This document shows positions 1 through 6,977 of a stretch of 13,418 nucleotides of DNA, in pieces; the first letter of the stretch is position 1; each line of letters begins with the position of its first letter. Source of the DNA: an uncultured Caulobacteraceae bacterium (lineage in GTDB: Bacteria; Pseudomonadota; Alphaproteobacteria; Caulobacterales; TH1-2). Below the pieces are notes generated by a model. It was not told the origin of the DNA, ran no database searches, and worked only from the letters and a program-made list of their open reading frames with translations. The translations under genes were made by a program, and so were the position numbers. The DNA lies in the NCBI GenBank assembly GCA_937967425.1, contig CALBST010000311.1:1-13418 (forward strand). Direction: 5' to 3'.

Positions 1-911
1 CTCTTGCGCCAGCGGAGCAAGAGCCAGACGAGCGGGATCAGCACGATCGCGAACGGGATGAGCGCGGCGATGATGGTGATGATGGCGGCAAAGCCCGCGA
101 CGATGATGCCGAGGAAGTTCGCGAACGCCTGACGCAGCGGCTCAAGCGTGTTGCTGCCCGCGGCGCGCGGTGACGAACGGTACGTCAAGGTGAGTTCGGA
201 CATTGAAACGCGGGTGCGCATCACCGCGAGAGCGGACTGCACAGCGTCGATCTCCCCCTGCACGCGCGCCAGTTCGCGTTCGACTTCAAGCAGGTCTGCC
301 AAGCGGCCGGGACGGGAGCGCAGCAATTCCTGCAAGCGATCGCGCAGAGCGGTTTGTGCGCGCAGGCGCGCTTCGGTGTCGACGATCTGGCGCGTCAGGT
401 CTTCGGAACTGGTGTTCTCGGAGACGATGCGGCCGCCGGCGTCGTCAGCTTGCTGCGCCATGCCGGCTTTGAAAGTGTTGAGCCAGTTCGGCTCGCCGCG
501 AAGCGAGACGTAGCCTTCCATGTAGCTTTGCGGGTCGCCGCTGCGGTTTGAGGTGATGAGCTGGCAGAGGCGCGGGCCGGCGGTTTGGCAAGCCTCGATA
601 TGGCGGTCCATGACGCCGGTGAGTCGGTCGCTCGGAATTTCGAGGCCAAGCGAATAGCTGTAGGCGAGATAGAGGATCGGCGCCGGCCCGGCGGGTTGGC
701 TGGGGGATGTCGCAGTGTTTTGGCTGCCGGCGTCGACGGGTGCGGGCGGCGCGGCGGGCGCAGCGCTTTCCTCGGCCATTTCGGCGCGGCCTTGGGCCAT
801 GTCGGCCATACCTTCATAGGCGGCGCCGGCCGGCGCTTCCGCTGTCATCTCGGCCTGACCGCAGGCGGTCAGCGCCGCAGCGCAGACCAATCCAATCCAC
901 AAACGACGCAT
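1..911 (-). CDS. DUF4349 domain lipoprotein, partial (C-terminus off the left edge)
   Basis: Reading from ATG at 911, 303 codons stay open to the window edge. Residues 1-17 form a lipoprotein signal with lipobox L-T-A-C (Cys17), so the mature protein should be lipidated. Residues 20-78 are a low-complexity Ala/Pro/Met-rich linker. Residues about 80-245 match the DUF4349 pattern: a YSYSLGLEIPSD-type strand, then a Glu/Arg/Leu-rich coiled coil (about 172-230, with LADLLEVERELARVQGEI) and a short strand segment. Residues about 266-299 are a very hydrophobic membrane segment followed by WRK. A strong ribosome binding site (GGAGGT at 923-918) lies 6 bases before the ATG. The gene is divergent from ccmA. 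The family's function is unknown; it is an envelope protein. Family assignment rests on the coiled-coil motif and overall architecture. Confidence 0.8.
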   Translation of the reverse strand, partial: MRRLWIGLVCAAALTACGQAEMTAEAPAGAAYEGMADMAQGRAEMAEESAAPAAPPAPVDAGSQNTATSPSQPAGPAPILYLAYSYSLGLEIPSDRLTGVMDRHIEACQTAGPRLCQLITSNRSGDPQSYMEGYVSLRGEPNWLNTFKAGMAQQADDAGGRIVSENTSSEDLTRQIVDTEARLRAQTALRDRLQELLRSRPGRLADLLEVERELARVQGEIDAVQSALAVMRTRVSMSELTLTYRSSPRAAGSNTLEPLRQAFANFLGIIVAGFAAIITIIAALIPFAIVLIPLVWLLLRWRK

Positions 912-985
912 AGCCGCACCTCCCTCCGCTCCACCAAGCGCGGCTTGGCGGATCGTGCAACCCTTTCTAGAACCGGGGCCGCATT
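912..985. promoter_or_regulatory. Divergent intergenic region with a possible ccm promoter
   Basis: This 74-base gap separates the lipoprotein gene from ccmA. On the plus strand TTGGCG (945-950) and TAGAAC (968-973) are 17 bases apart, each matching 4 of 6 bases of the sigma70 consensus. A start site would then fall only a few bases before the ccmA ATG, and no clear Shine-Dalgarno sequence precedes that ATG. A perfect 6-base inverted repeat with a 3-base loop (CCAAGC 934-939, GCTTGG 943-948) overlaps the proposed -35 box and could be an operator. The promoter call is weak. Confidence 0.3.
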
Positions 986-1603
986 ATGAGCGCCCGCGGA
1001 CCTTTCCAAGACAGAGCATCGCTCCGCGTTGAAGCGCTGACGCTTTCGCGTGGCGGGCGGGCGCTGTTTGAAGATCTGAGCTTTGCAGCCGACCCTGGCG
1101 CCTATGTCGAAGTGCAAGGCTCGAACGGTTCGGGGAAGACGAGCCTGCTGCGTGCGATCGCAGGATTGCTACGGCCCCGCGCCGGCGTGATCGCCATCGA
1201 GGGTGTCGATGAGCCGTCCATCGCGCTGCATTACATCGGCCACGCCAACGCGCTGAAGCGCGAAGCGAAGGTGCGCGAACATCTCCATTATTGGGCGGGT
1301 TTGTTCGGTGGTGCGCCGAGCGAGGACTTCGCTTCGAAGATGCTCGATCTAGGCCGCGTGCTGAATCTGCCGGTGCGGGTGCTGAGCCAGGGGCAAGCGC
1401 GGCGGCTGGCGCTCGCACGCTTGATCGTGGCGCCGCGGCCGATTTGGCTGCTGGATGAACCCGCGGCCGCTCTCGATGCTTCAGGCAAGGCCGTGCTGAA
1501 CGAATTGATCGCCTCGCACCGCGCAAGCGGCGGGATTGTCGTGGCGGCTTTGCATGAGCCGCTTGGCGCGCCGCCATCGCAAACGCTCCGCGTGTCGCAA
1601 TGA
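986..1603 (+). CDS. ccmA: Heme exporter ATP-binding protein CcmA
   Basis: ATPase subunit of the CcmAB(CD) ABC complex of cytochrome c maturation System I; it releases heme-loaded CcmE from CcmCD at the inner membrane. The 205 residues carry Walker A GSNGSGKT (45-52), the CcmA-typical YIGHANALK stretch (83-91), the signature LSQGQ (133-137), Walker B IWLLDEP (153-159) and the switch histidine H190. Length matches the family (about 205). It is the first gene of the ccmABCDG run, and its TGA overlaps the ccmB ATG (ATGA at 1600-1603), implying translational coupling. The RBS is weak (a G-rich stretch about 8 bases before the ATG). Confidence 0.96.
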   Translation: MSARGPFQDRASLRVEALTLSRGGRALFEDLSFAADPGAYVEVQGSNGSGKTSLLRAIAGLLRPRAGVIAIEGVDEPSIALHYIGHANALKREAKVREHLHYWAGLFGGAPSEDFASKMLDLGRVLNLPVRVLSQGQARRLALARLIVAPRPIWLLDEPAAALDASGKAVLNELIASHRASGGIVVAALHEPLGAPPSQTLRVSQ

Positions 1604-2250
1604 GCCCCTTCGCTGCGACCTTCCGGCGCGAGCTTGCTTTGCTTTGGGCCGGCGGCGGTGCGTTGGCGCCGTTGGGCTATTTCTTCGGCGCGACCATGCT
1701 GGTGCCGCTGGCGATGGGACCGGATCGCGCTTTGCTGGAGGTAGCCGGGCCGCCGCTTGTTTGGATTGCGGCGGCGCTGGCGATGCTGGCGATGTTGGAG
1801 CGGCTGTTTCAGGCGGACCTCGAAGACGGCTCGCTTGACCAGATGCTGCTATCTCCCGCGCCGCTGGAATTGATCGTGTTCGCCAAAGGCGCAGCGCTTT
1901 GGGTGGCGATCGGATTGCCGTTGGCGATCGCCGGGGCGCCGGTGGCGATTGCGTTGCAGGCGCCACTGGAGCGCGTGCCGCTGATTGTGGCGAGCTTGGC
2001 GCTGGGAACGGCGGCATTTGCGGGGGCAGGGCTCATCGGCGCGGCGCTGACGGCGAGCGTAAAACGCGCGGGCGTCTTGCTGGCGCTGATCGTGCTGCCG
2101 CTGTTTGCGCCGCCGATCATCTTCGGGGCCTCAGTCGCCTCCGGCGAGGAGGTCGCGGCGGCGTTTTCGATCCTGGCAGGCTGTGCTCTTGCGGGCGTGG
2201 CGCTCGGGCCAATCGCTGCAGCTGCAGCCCTGAGGCTACAGGCCGAATGA
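1600..2250 (+). CDS. ccmB: Heme exporter membrane protein CcmB
   Basis: Membrane subunit partnering CcmA in cytochrome c maturation. The 216-residue protein is close to the usual 220 and consists mostly of hydrophobic segments, consistent with six transmembrane helices. Family landmarks are the cytoplasmic ERLFQADLEDGSLDQ stretch after the second helix and LPLFAPPIIFGA near residues 165-180. The start overlaps the ccmA stop. The ATGA at the end of this gene opens a 12-codon reading frame rather than ccmC itself, which begins 43 bases later. Confidence 0.95.
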   Translation: MSPFAATFRRELALLWAGGGALAPLGYFFGATMLVPLAMGPDRALLEVAGPPLVWIAAALAMLAMLERLFQADLEDGSLDQMLLSPAPLELIVFAKGAALWVAIGLPLAIAGAPVAIALQAPLERVPLIVASLALGTAAFAGAGLIGAALTASVKRAGVLLALIVLPLFAPPIIFGASVASGEEVAAAFSILAGCALAGVALGPIAAAAALRLQAE

Positions 2251-2285
2251 CCGCATTGCCTTTGGCCTCGAACCGCGATTGGTAG
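2247..2285 (+). other. Possible 12-codon coupling mini-ORF between ccmB and ccmC
   Basis: An ATG at 2247 overlaps the ccmB TGA (ATGA) and opens a frame reading MTALPLASNRDW, ending in TAG at 2283-2285, 8 bases before the likely ccmC ATG. Every other junction in this operon uses a direct stop-start overlap. Here the mini-ORF could carry terminating ribosomes to ccmC, which has no good Shine-Dalgarno sequence. It may equally be chance. Confidence 0.2.
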
Positions 2286-2293
2286 CGCCCGCG

Positions 2294-3016
2294 ATGTTTG
2301 CCTTCCTCGCCAATCCCGCGCGCTTCATGGCGTTTTCGGCTTGGGCCGCGCCGGTGCTGTTTGCCGGCGCCCTCATTTTGTTCGCGACCGGCATCCCGTG
2401 GGCGCTGTTCTATTCGCCGCCAGACTACCAAATGGGTGACACGGCGCGGATCATGTACATCCACGTGCCTGCCGCTTGGTGGTCGATGGGCGTGTTCGCG
2501 TTCATGGCCGGCGCGAGTTTTATCAGCATCGTGTGGCGCCATGTGCTCGCCGATGTCGCCGCGCGTGCTGCGGCGCCTGTGGGCGCGGTGTTTGCCGGGA
2601 TCTGTCTCATCACTGGATCGCTTTGGGGAGCGCCCACATGGGGCACTTGGTGGGAGTGGGACGGGCGCATGACGTCGATGCTCGTGCTGTTCGTCACCTA
2701 TCTCGGTTACATCGCGCTTTGGTCAGCGATTGAGGATGAGGAGCGGGCTGCGCGATTGGCGGCGATCCTCTGCCTCGTTGGCGCGATCAATCTGCCGATC
2801 GTGAAGTTCTCCGTCGATTGGTGGAGCACGCTGCATCAACCGGCCAGCATCATGCGCAGCGGCGGCTCGGCTATTCATGCTGAAATGCTTGGCCCATTGC
2901 TGACGATGGCAGGCGCCTACCTGCTGCTGTTTGGCGCGCTGACCTTGATGAACATGCGCTCCGCCATTTTTCGCCGCCGCGTTGAGAACGCCGAACTGCG
3001 CAAGGCGCAATCATGA
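2294..3016 (+). CDS. ccmC: Heme handling protein CcmC
   Basis: Inner-membrane protein that loads heme onto the chaperone CcmE in System I cytochrome c maturation. With ATG 2294 it has 240 residues, normal for the family. The tryptophan-rich heme-handling (WWD) motif WGAPTWGTWWEWDGRMTS lies at 111-128. The two flanking axial histidine candidates are H57 (YIHVP) and H181 (TLHQP). About six membrane segments are visible. A TTG at 2279 in the same frame would add five residues, but ATG 2294 gives the conserved MFAFLANPARF-type start. The TGA overlaps the ccmD ATG (3013-3016). Confidence 0.95.
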   Translation: MFAFLANPARFMAFSAWAAPVLFAGALILFATGIPWALFYSPPDYQMGDTARIMYIHVPAAWWSMGVFAFMAGASFISIVWRHVLADVAARAAAPVGAVFAGICLITGSLWGAPTWGTWWEWDGRMTSMLVLFVTYLGYIALWSAIEDEERAARLAAILCLVGAINLPIVKFSVDWWSTLHQPASIMRSGGSAIHAEMLGPLLTMAGAYLLLFGALTLMNMRSAIFRRRVENAELRKAQS

Positions 3017-3150
3017 TCGAGGGCGGCTGGGAATTTATCTGGCCCGCTTACGGCGTGGCGCTGGGGTCGCTGGCGGTGCTTGCGGTCGTCGTCCTCGCGC
3101 GTTTGCGGGCTTGGGAGCGCCGCGCGCGCGACCTGGAAAAGAAGCCGTGA
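3013..3150 (+). CDS. ccmD: Heme exporter protein CcmD (small membrane subunit)
   Basis: A 45-codon gene that is easily missed. It starts at ATG 3013, overlapping the ccmC stop (ATGA), and ends in TGA at 3148-3150. The product begins MIEGGWEFIWPAYGVAL, has one membrane helix (about residues 9-30) and a charged tail (RAWERRARDLEKKP), which is the classic CcmD layout: an aromatic WPAYG-type N-terminus, one helix, a basic cytoplasmic end. CcmD stabilises CcmC and is needed to release holo-CcmE from CcmC. Position between ccmC and ccmG and overlaps at both ends support the call. Confidence 0.9.
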   Translation: MIEGGWEFIWPAYGVALGSLAVLAVVVLARLRAWERRARDLEKKP

Positions 3151-3665
3151 GGCTGATCGCGTTCGTCCCGCTTGCGGCGCTGTTGGCGCTTGTGGGCGTC
3201 AGCATTTTCCTGCTGACCCGCGAGGGCGAGCGCAATCGATTCACCGAGGGCATGATCGGCCAACAGGCGCCCGCCTATGCGCTGGCGCGCCTTGATAGCG
3301 AGGCGCCGCCGCTGACAGGCGAAGAGCGGCAGGGGCGCGCGTACGTCATCAACCTCTTTGCGTCCTGGTGCACGCCATGCCGCGCCGAGCACGCCCAGCT
3401 GATGGCCCTGCAGCGCCAGGGCGTTGATATTGTCGGCATCGCCTACAAGGATCGGCCCGAGGCGTCGGCTGCATTCCTTGCGGAATTGGGCAATCCGTTC
3501 GCCGACGTAGGGCTTGACCCTGAGGGGCGCTTCGGCCTCGAGATCGGCGTCACCGGCGTGCCGGAGACGTTCGTCATCGGCCCAGACGGCGTGATCCGCG
3601 CCGCCTACCGGGGCCCTCTCACTGATGAAGCGGTGCGCGACGTGATCTTACCAGCGTTGCGTTAG
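3147..3665 (+). CDS. ccmG: Thiol:disulfide interchange protein CcmG (DsbE)
   Basis: Membrane-anchored periplasmic thioredoxin that helps keep the cysteines of apocytochrome c CXXCH motifs reduced before heme ligation. I choose GTG 3147 because it overlaps the ccmD TGA (GTGA) and gives a signal anchor immediately: residues 5-23 are a single membrane helix. The thioredoxin-like domain follows, with active site WCTPC (C75, C78), DIVGIAYKD (94-102) and cis-proline P139 in GVPETF. The 172 residues fit the family. The frame is open further upstream into ccmC, but that sequence is charged and not conserved-looking. It ends in TTAG, shared with the convergent MarR gene. Confidence 0.94.
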   Translation: MRLIAFVPLAALLALVGVSIFLLTREGERNRFTEGMIGQQAPAYALARLDSEAPPLTGEERQGRAYVINLFASWCTPCRAEHAQLMALQRQGVDIVGIAYKDRPEASAAFLAELGNPFADVGLDPEGRFGLEIGVTGVPETFVIGPDGVIRAAYRGPLTDEAVRDVILPALR

Positions 3666-4315
3666 CCGCGTTGCTTTCGCCCGCGCGCTTTTCCGCCTTC
3701 CTTGGCTTTCTCCGCGGCTTTCTCACGTGAACGCCGTTTCGCGAGTTTCTTCTGCTCACGCTCGGCTTTCGTCGCGGCTTTAGCCGCAGCGTCGTCGGCG
3801 AGTTTCGTGAGCTTGGTCAACGTGCCGACTAGCGAGCGCGCTTTCGTGCGTGGCAGCAAATCGAGGATGGCGGCGTCGGCGGCGCGCGCGTGTTGTGCGG
3901 TGGCGGAGAGCATCGTACCGCCGGCTTGGCCAAGCAGCACCGAATAAGCGCGCCCGTCTGAGGTTGATGGCGTGCGCACAACCCAACCTCGCGCCTCCAT
4001 CTTTGCCATCGTGTCAGCGAAGGTCGAGCGATCGACGCCGACGATGCGGCCCAAGTCACTTTGGCTGAGGCCGGGCTGCTCGGATATTGCAGCGAGGATG
4101 ATGAACTCGCGCAGTTTGATCGTATCGCCGACCAATTGCGTGAAGCGGTCGGCCGCAAGCTGCTCCGCGCGATGCAGCAGATGGCTGGGCGAGCCTGCCA
4201 ACTTGAACTGTTCGGATTCGCCGGAATCCGGTGTCGACCGCGCCATTGTGTGCCGCCCCAAACGCGAGCGGAGATTAACGGCGCGATCAGCGCGATCAAT
4301 CATGCGTTCGAGCAT
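3662..4315 (-). CDS. MarR-family transcriptional regulator with basic C-terminal tail
   Basis: Winged-helix DNA-binding regulator. Residues about 45-170 form a MarR fold: a helix (SHLLHRAEQLAADRF), then LREFIILAAISEQPGLSQSDLGRIVGVD and RSTFADTMAKMEARGWVVR as the helix-turn-helix, and a wing with SDGRAYSVLL. The dimerisation helices follow. Residues about 173-217 are an Ala/Lys/Arg/Glu-rich tail not typical of MarR proteins. The start is uncertain: ATG 4315, 4303 and 4246 (residue 24) are all in frame with no good RBS; the last gives 194 residues and still contains the whole domain. It lies 41 bases downstream of ispZ, possibly co-transcribed. Ligand and targets cannot be read from the sequence. 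Confidence 0.85.
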   Translation of the reverse strand: MLERMIDRADRAVNLRSRLGRHTMARSTPDSGESEQFKLAGSPSHLLHRAEQLAADRFTQLVGDTIKLREFIILAAISEQPGLSQSDLGRIVGVDRSTFADTMAKMEARGWVVRTPSTSDGRAYSVLLGQAGGTMLSATAQHARAADAAILDLLPRTKARSLVGTLTKLTKLADDAAAKAATKAEREQKKLAKRRSREKAAEKAKEGGKARGRKQRG

Positions 4316-4349
4316 TGTTCGCCATAGAGGCGAAATTCAGCCGGAAATC

Positions 4350-4365
4350 GGCGCCGTTAGGCGCC
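4350..4365 (-). other. Short GC hairpin over the ispZ stop codon
   Basis: GGCGCC at 4350-4355 and again at 4360-4365 can pair across a 4-base loop that contains the ispZ TAA. No U-tract follows on the minus strand, so a Rho-independent terminator is unlikely. It may slow the ribosome or shield the 3' end, or be chance in GC-rich DNA. Confidence 0.25.
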
Positions 4366-5025
4366 AGGCGCCTCCGTCGCGGCCTTCTCCTCTTCGTCCT
4401 CTTCCTTGTGGTGCTTCAGCACAATCGGCGTGTTCAGCGCGGCGAAGGCGATGAAGGCGGGATAGGTGAGGATGGTGCGGACGTTCAGCCAGACGTCAAA
4501 ATTACCATTGGCTTCGTTGTAGTAGTAGCGCAGCACTTCGTTCAGCACGGCGACGAGCACATAAAAGGCGGCCCAACGCAGCGCGAGAATATTCCAGATC
4601 TTGTCGGGCAGATTGAAAATGTGGCGGAAGAAGAGCTTCCAGACGTTCTGCCCGATCGCGAGCGAGAACAGAATTGCTGCCGCGTAGAAGAGGAACGTGA
4701 AGGTGAACTTGATCTGGATGATCGCCGGATCGTGCAGCAGGATGGTGAGGCCGCCAAAGCCGGTCACCAGCACGCCGGTGACGATCAGGATCGGCGGGAT
4801 CTTGCCGCGCCGGAATTTGCAGTATGCGATCGCCGTCAGCACCGCGACGATAAACACGCCTGTCGCGATGTAGATCGCTTCCGCTTTCGTCGCTTCGATG
4901 CGGAAGAGCACGTTATAGGTGACGACGAAGACCAGGATCGGCCCTAGGTCGATCCAGAGTTGGCCGGCGCTGTCGGTCGCCCTTTTTGGCTTGGTTGCGT
5001 CGAGGGCGGTCAGGTCTTCGCTCAT
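4357..5025 (-). CDS. ispZ: Inner membrane-spanning protein YciB / septation protein IspZ
   Basis: Polytopic inner-membrane protein of the IspZ/YciB family, linked to cell envelope synthesis and division in other bacteria. The 222 residues begin with a short polar N-terminus, then a family-like first helix (LWIDLGPILVFVVTYNVLF, 23-41), and four or five further helices. Family landmarks are HDPAIIQIKFTFTFLFYAAAILFS, the GQNVWKLFF stretch, LPDKIWNILALRWAAFY and the NEANGNFDVWLNVR loop. The C-terminus is highly charged (HHKEEDEEEK). It is a little longer than the usual ~180-200 because of both tails. Placement beside ftsY and ccm genes is common in alphaproteobacteria. It is divergent from the cyclophilin gene. 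Confidence 0.93.
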   Translation of the reverse strand: MSEDLTALDATKPKRATDSAGQLWIDLGPILVFVVTYNVLFRIEATKAEAIYIATGVFIVAVLTAIAYCKFRRGKIPPILIVTGVLVTGFGGLTILLHDPAIIQIKFTFTFLFYAAAILFSLAIGQNVWKLFFRHIFNLPDKIWNILALRWAAFYVLVAVLNEVLRYYYNEANGNFDVWLNVRTILTYPAFIAFAALNTPIVLKHHKEEDEEEKAATEAPGA

Positions 5026-5115
5026 GGCTCCTGATACGCGGAAACCGGGGCGGCGGACTAGCGGCTTGCGCTGAAGCGGTTTCCCGGGCGAAATCAGGCC
5101 TTGGAGGAGGGGATT
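5026..5115. promoter_or_regulatory. Divergent ispZ / cyclophilin intergenic region
   Basis: A 90-base gap that should hold promoters for both directions. I see an 8-base perfect inverted repeat (GGAAACCG 5040-5047, CGGTTTCC 5077-5084, 29 bases between) and, at 5103-5112, the G-rich Shine-Dalgarno stretch GGAGGAGGGG for the plus-strand gene. That purine stretch decides the downstream start: the TTG at 5101 lies upstream of it, so translation must begin at ATG 5116. I cannot pick convincing -10/-35 boxes. Confidence 0.4.
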
Positions 5116-6018
5116 ATGCGGGGAACAATGATCGTGGCGGCGCTGCTGCTCAGCGCGTGCGCCAGTGCGCCAGCAGCCACCGGTGAGGCCGCGCCAGCGC
5201 TTTCGCCGCAGGAAATCCTGGATCAGTCACCCGCCTCCGATTGGCGCCCGCTCGATCCTGAGAACACGCTCTACATGGATTTGCCGCAGGGACGCGTGAT
5301 CATCGAACTCGCGCCGCAATTCGCGCCGAACCACGCCGCCAACATCCGCACGCTGATCCGCGCCGGTTTCTTCGACAACAGCGCCATCCTGCGCTCGCAG
5401 GACAATTACGTCGTGCAATGGGGCCGGCCCGATGGCGACGAAGCGCCACGCGGAGCGGCTGCCGAGACTGTCGCGGGTGAGATCAGCGTGCCGTCAGGCA
5501 GTGTGCCGTTTTCGCGTTTCGTCGATCCGGACACCTATGCAGCGCAGGTCGGTTACAGTGATGGTTTCCCAGTCGCGCGCGGCGGGGGCCGCACTTGGCT
5601 CGTGCACTGCTACGGCATCGTCGGCGTTGGACGTGGCGAGGGATTGGATAGCGGCAGTGGTGACTCGCTCTACGCCGTGAACGGTCAGATGACGCGCAAC
5701 CTCGATCGCAACATCACGCTTGTCGGGCGCGTCGTTCAGGGCATGGAGATTCTCTCGACGATGAAGCGCGGCACGGGGCCGCTCGGCTTTTACGAAACGG
5801 CGGAAGAGCGCACGCCAATCCGCACTGTCCGCTTGGCGGCTGATGTGCCGGCGGCGGAGCGCACCAATCTTGAGACGTTGCGGACCGATAGCGCGACGTG
5901 GGCGCGGCTGGTGGATTCACGCCGCACGCGCCGGGACTCATTCTTCAGCGCGAACCCGGTGAACCGGCTCGGCGTCTGCAACATCTCGGCGCCGGTGCGC
6001 GCGGTGCGGGCGGGTTAG
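5116..6018 (+). CDS. Divergent cyclophilin-type peptidyl-prolyl isomerase, predicted lipoprotein
   Basis: Predicted envelope prolyl isomerase. ATG 5116 follows the purine-rich ribosome binding site at 5103-5112. Residues 1-15 form a short lipoprotein signal with L-S-A-C (Cys15). The cyclophilin-like domain runs from about 52 ([29 protein letters not shown]) to about 240 ([11 protein letters not shown]). The segment [11 protein letters not shown] keeps the spacing of the cyclophilin catalytic site: R93, Y98 (usually Phe) and Q101. The usual Trp/His pair near LDGKHVVFG reads [11 protein letters not shown], so those positions are changed. An insert of roughly 50 residues (about 105-160) follows the catalytic strand, and about 60 unassigned residues follow the domain; C165 and C288 might pair. 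The last 4 bases overlap ftsY on the opposite strand. Confidence 0.8.
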   Translation: MRGTMIVAALLLSACASAPAATGEAAPALSPQEILDQSPASDWRPLDPENTLYMDLPQGRVIIELAPQFAPNHAANIRTLIRAGFFDNSAILRSQDNYVVQWGRPDGDEAPRGAAAETVAGEISVPSGSVPFSRFVDPDTYAAQVGYSDGFPVARGGGRTWLVHCYGIVGVGRGEGLDSGSGDSLYAVNGQMTRNLDRNITLVGRVVQGMEILSTMKRGTGPLGFYETAEERTPIRTVRLAADVPAAERTNLETLRTDSATWARLVDSRRTRRDSFFSANPVNRLGVCNISAPVRAVRAG

Positions 6019-6977
6019 TTCAAGCCGACCAGCGCGCGCGAGAAGCTTGCGGCGTCGAATGGCTGCAGGTCTTCGGCTTTCTCGCCGACGCCGATGAAAT
6101 GAATCGGAATCGCATGACGCTGGGCGACGGCGACCAGCACGCCGCCCTTGGCGGTGCCGTCGAGCTTGGTCATGACGAGGCCGGTGATTTCCGTCACTGA
6201 GCGGAAGTTTTCGACTTGGCTGAGCGCGTTCTGGCCGACTGTGGCGTCGAGCACGAGCAGCGTTTCGTGGGGGGCGTCTTCATCGATCTTGCGCATGACG
6301 CGGATGATCTTGGCCAGTTCGGCCATTAACTCGGCTTTGTTCTGAAGCCGGCCGGCGGTGTCTATGAGCGCCACATCCGCGTTTTCTTCCTTTGCGCGCT
6401 TCACGGTTTCGAACGCGACCCCGGCGGCGTCGGCGCCCTGGGTTGAGGCGACAAAGCTCGCGCCGGAGCGATCGGCCCAAACCTTGAGTTGTTCGATGGC
6501 CGCGGCGCGGAAGGTGTCGGCGGCGCCTATGACAACCTTGGCGCCCGCATCAGTCAGGTTCTTCGCGAGCTTGCCGATTGTGGTGGTCTTGCCGGAGCCA
6601 TTGACCCCGATGACCAGCACGATCCGCGGCTTCACGCCATCGGTGAGATCGAGCGTGGCTTCGCGTGGTTTCAGGATGCGCGCGACTTCGCCAGCAAGCG
6701 CTTCGCGCGCTTCGGCGTCGCCGTTTTCCTTGCTGAAACGCTGATCGGCGAGGGCAGCCGAAATGCGCGCCGCAGCCGCCGCGCCCATGTCGGAGGCTAT
6801 CAGCGTTTCTTCGAGGTCGGCGATATCGTCAGCGTCGAGTTTCTCCTTGGTGAAAACCGAGGTGATGCTCTCCGCGAGTTTGTTCGATGATTTGCGCAGA
6901 CCATCGAACAAACCTTTGGCTTGTTCGGGCTGTTGCTGGCCCGGCTTATCCTTCTTACCGAAAAGTCCCCAGATCAT
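6015..6977 (-). CDS. ftsY: Signal recognition particle receptor FtsY
   Basis: GTPase receptor that docks ribosome-nascent chain-SRP complexes at the Sec translocon. The 320 residues comprise a short N-terminal A region (1-about 45, beginning MIWGLFGKKDK), the N helical bundle, and the G domain: GVNGSGKTT (124-132), DTFRAAA (154-160), DTAGR (206-210), TKLDGTAKGG (270-279) and GVGE (296-299). The A domain is far shorter than the ~200 residues of E. coli FtsY, as in many alphaproteobacteria. The ATG overlaps the mtaB TGA (ATGA at 6977-6974), so the pair is probably translationally coupled. The 3' end overlaps the cyclophilin gene by four bases. Confidence 0.97.
   Translation of the reverse strand: MIWGLFGKKDKPGQQQPEQAKGLFDGLRKSSNKLAESITSVFTKEKLDADDIADLEETLIASDMGAAAAARISAALADQRFSKENGDAEAREALAGEVARILKPREATLDLTDGVKPRIVLVIGVNGSGKTTTIGKLAKNLTDAGAKVVIGAADTFRAAAIEQLKVWADRSGASFVASTQGADAAGVAFETVKRAKEENADVALIDTAGRLQNKAELMAELAKIIRVMRKIDEDAPHETLLVLDATVGQNALSQVENFRSVTEITGLVMTKLDGTAKGGVLVAVAQRHAIPIHFIGVGEKAEDLQPFDAASFSRALVGLN

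Noticed and set aside
395..817. A 140-codon minus-strand frame inside the left-edge gene
   Set aside because: A different frame of the same strand gives a lipoprotein signal and DUF4349 features over the whole length, with a strong ribosome binding site.
984..1577. A 197-codon minus-strand frame, Arg/Ala/Ser-rich
   Set aside because: Antisense to ccmA, whose ABC motifs are complete; composition typical of a GC-rich shadow.
2982..3146. Upstream extension of ccmG into the end of ccmC and across ccmD
   Set aside because: It would put a charged 55-residue segment before the membrane anchor. The GTG at 3147 overlapping the ccmD stop is a better start.
4315..4947. A 210-codon acidic open frame on the plus strand
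   Set aside because: Antisense to ispZ, which has clear membrane helices and family motifs; no ribosome binding site.
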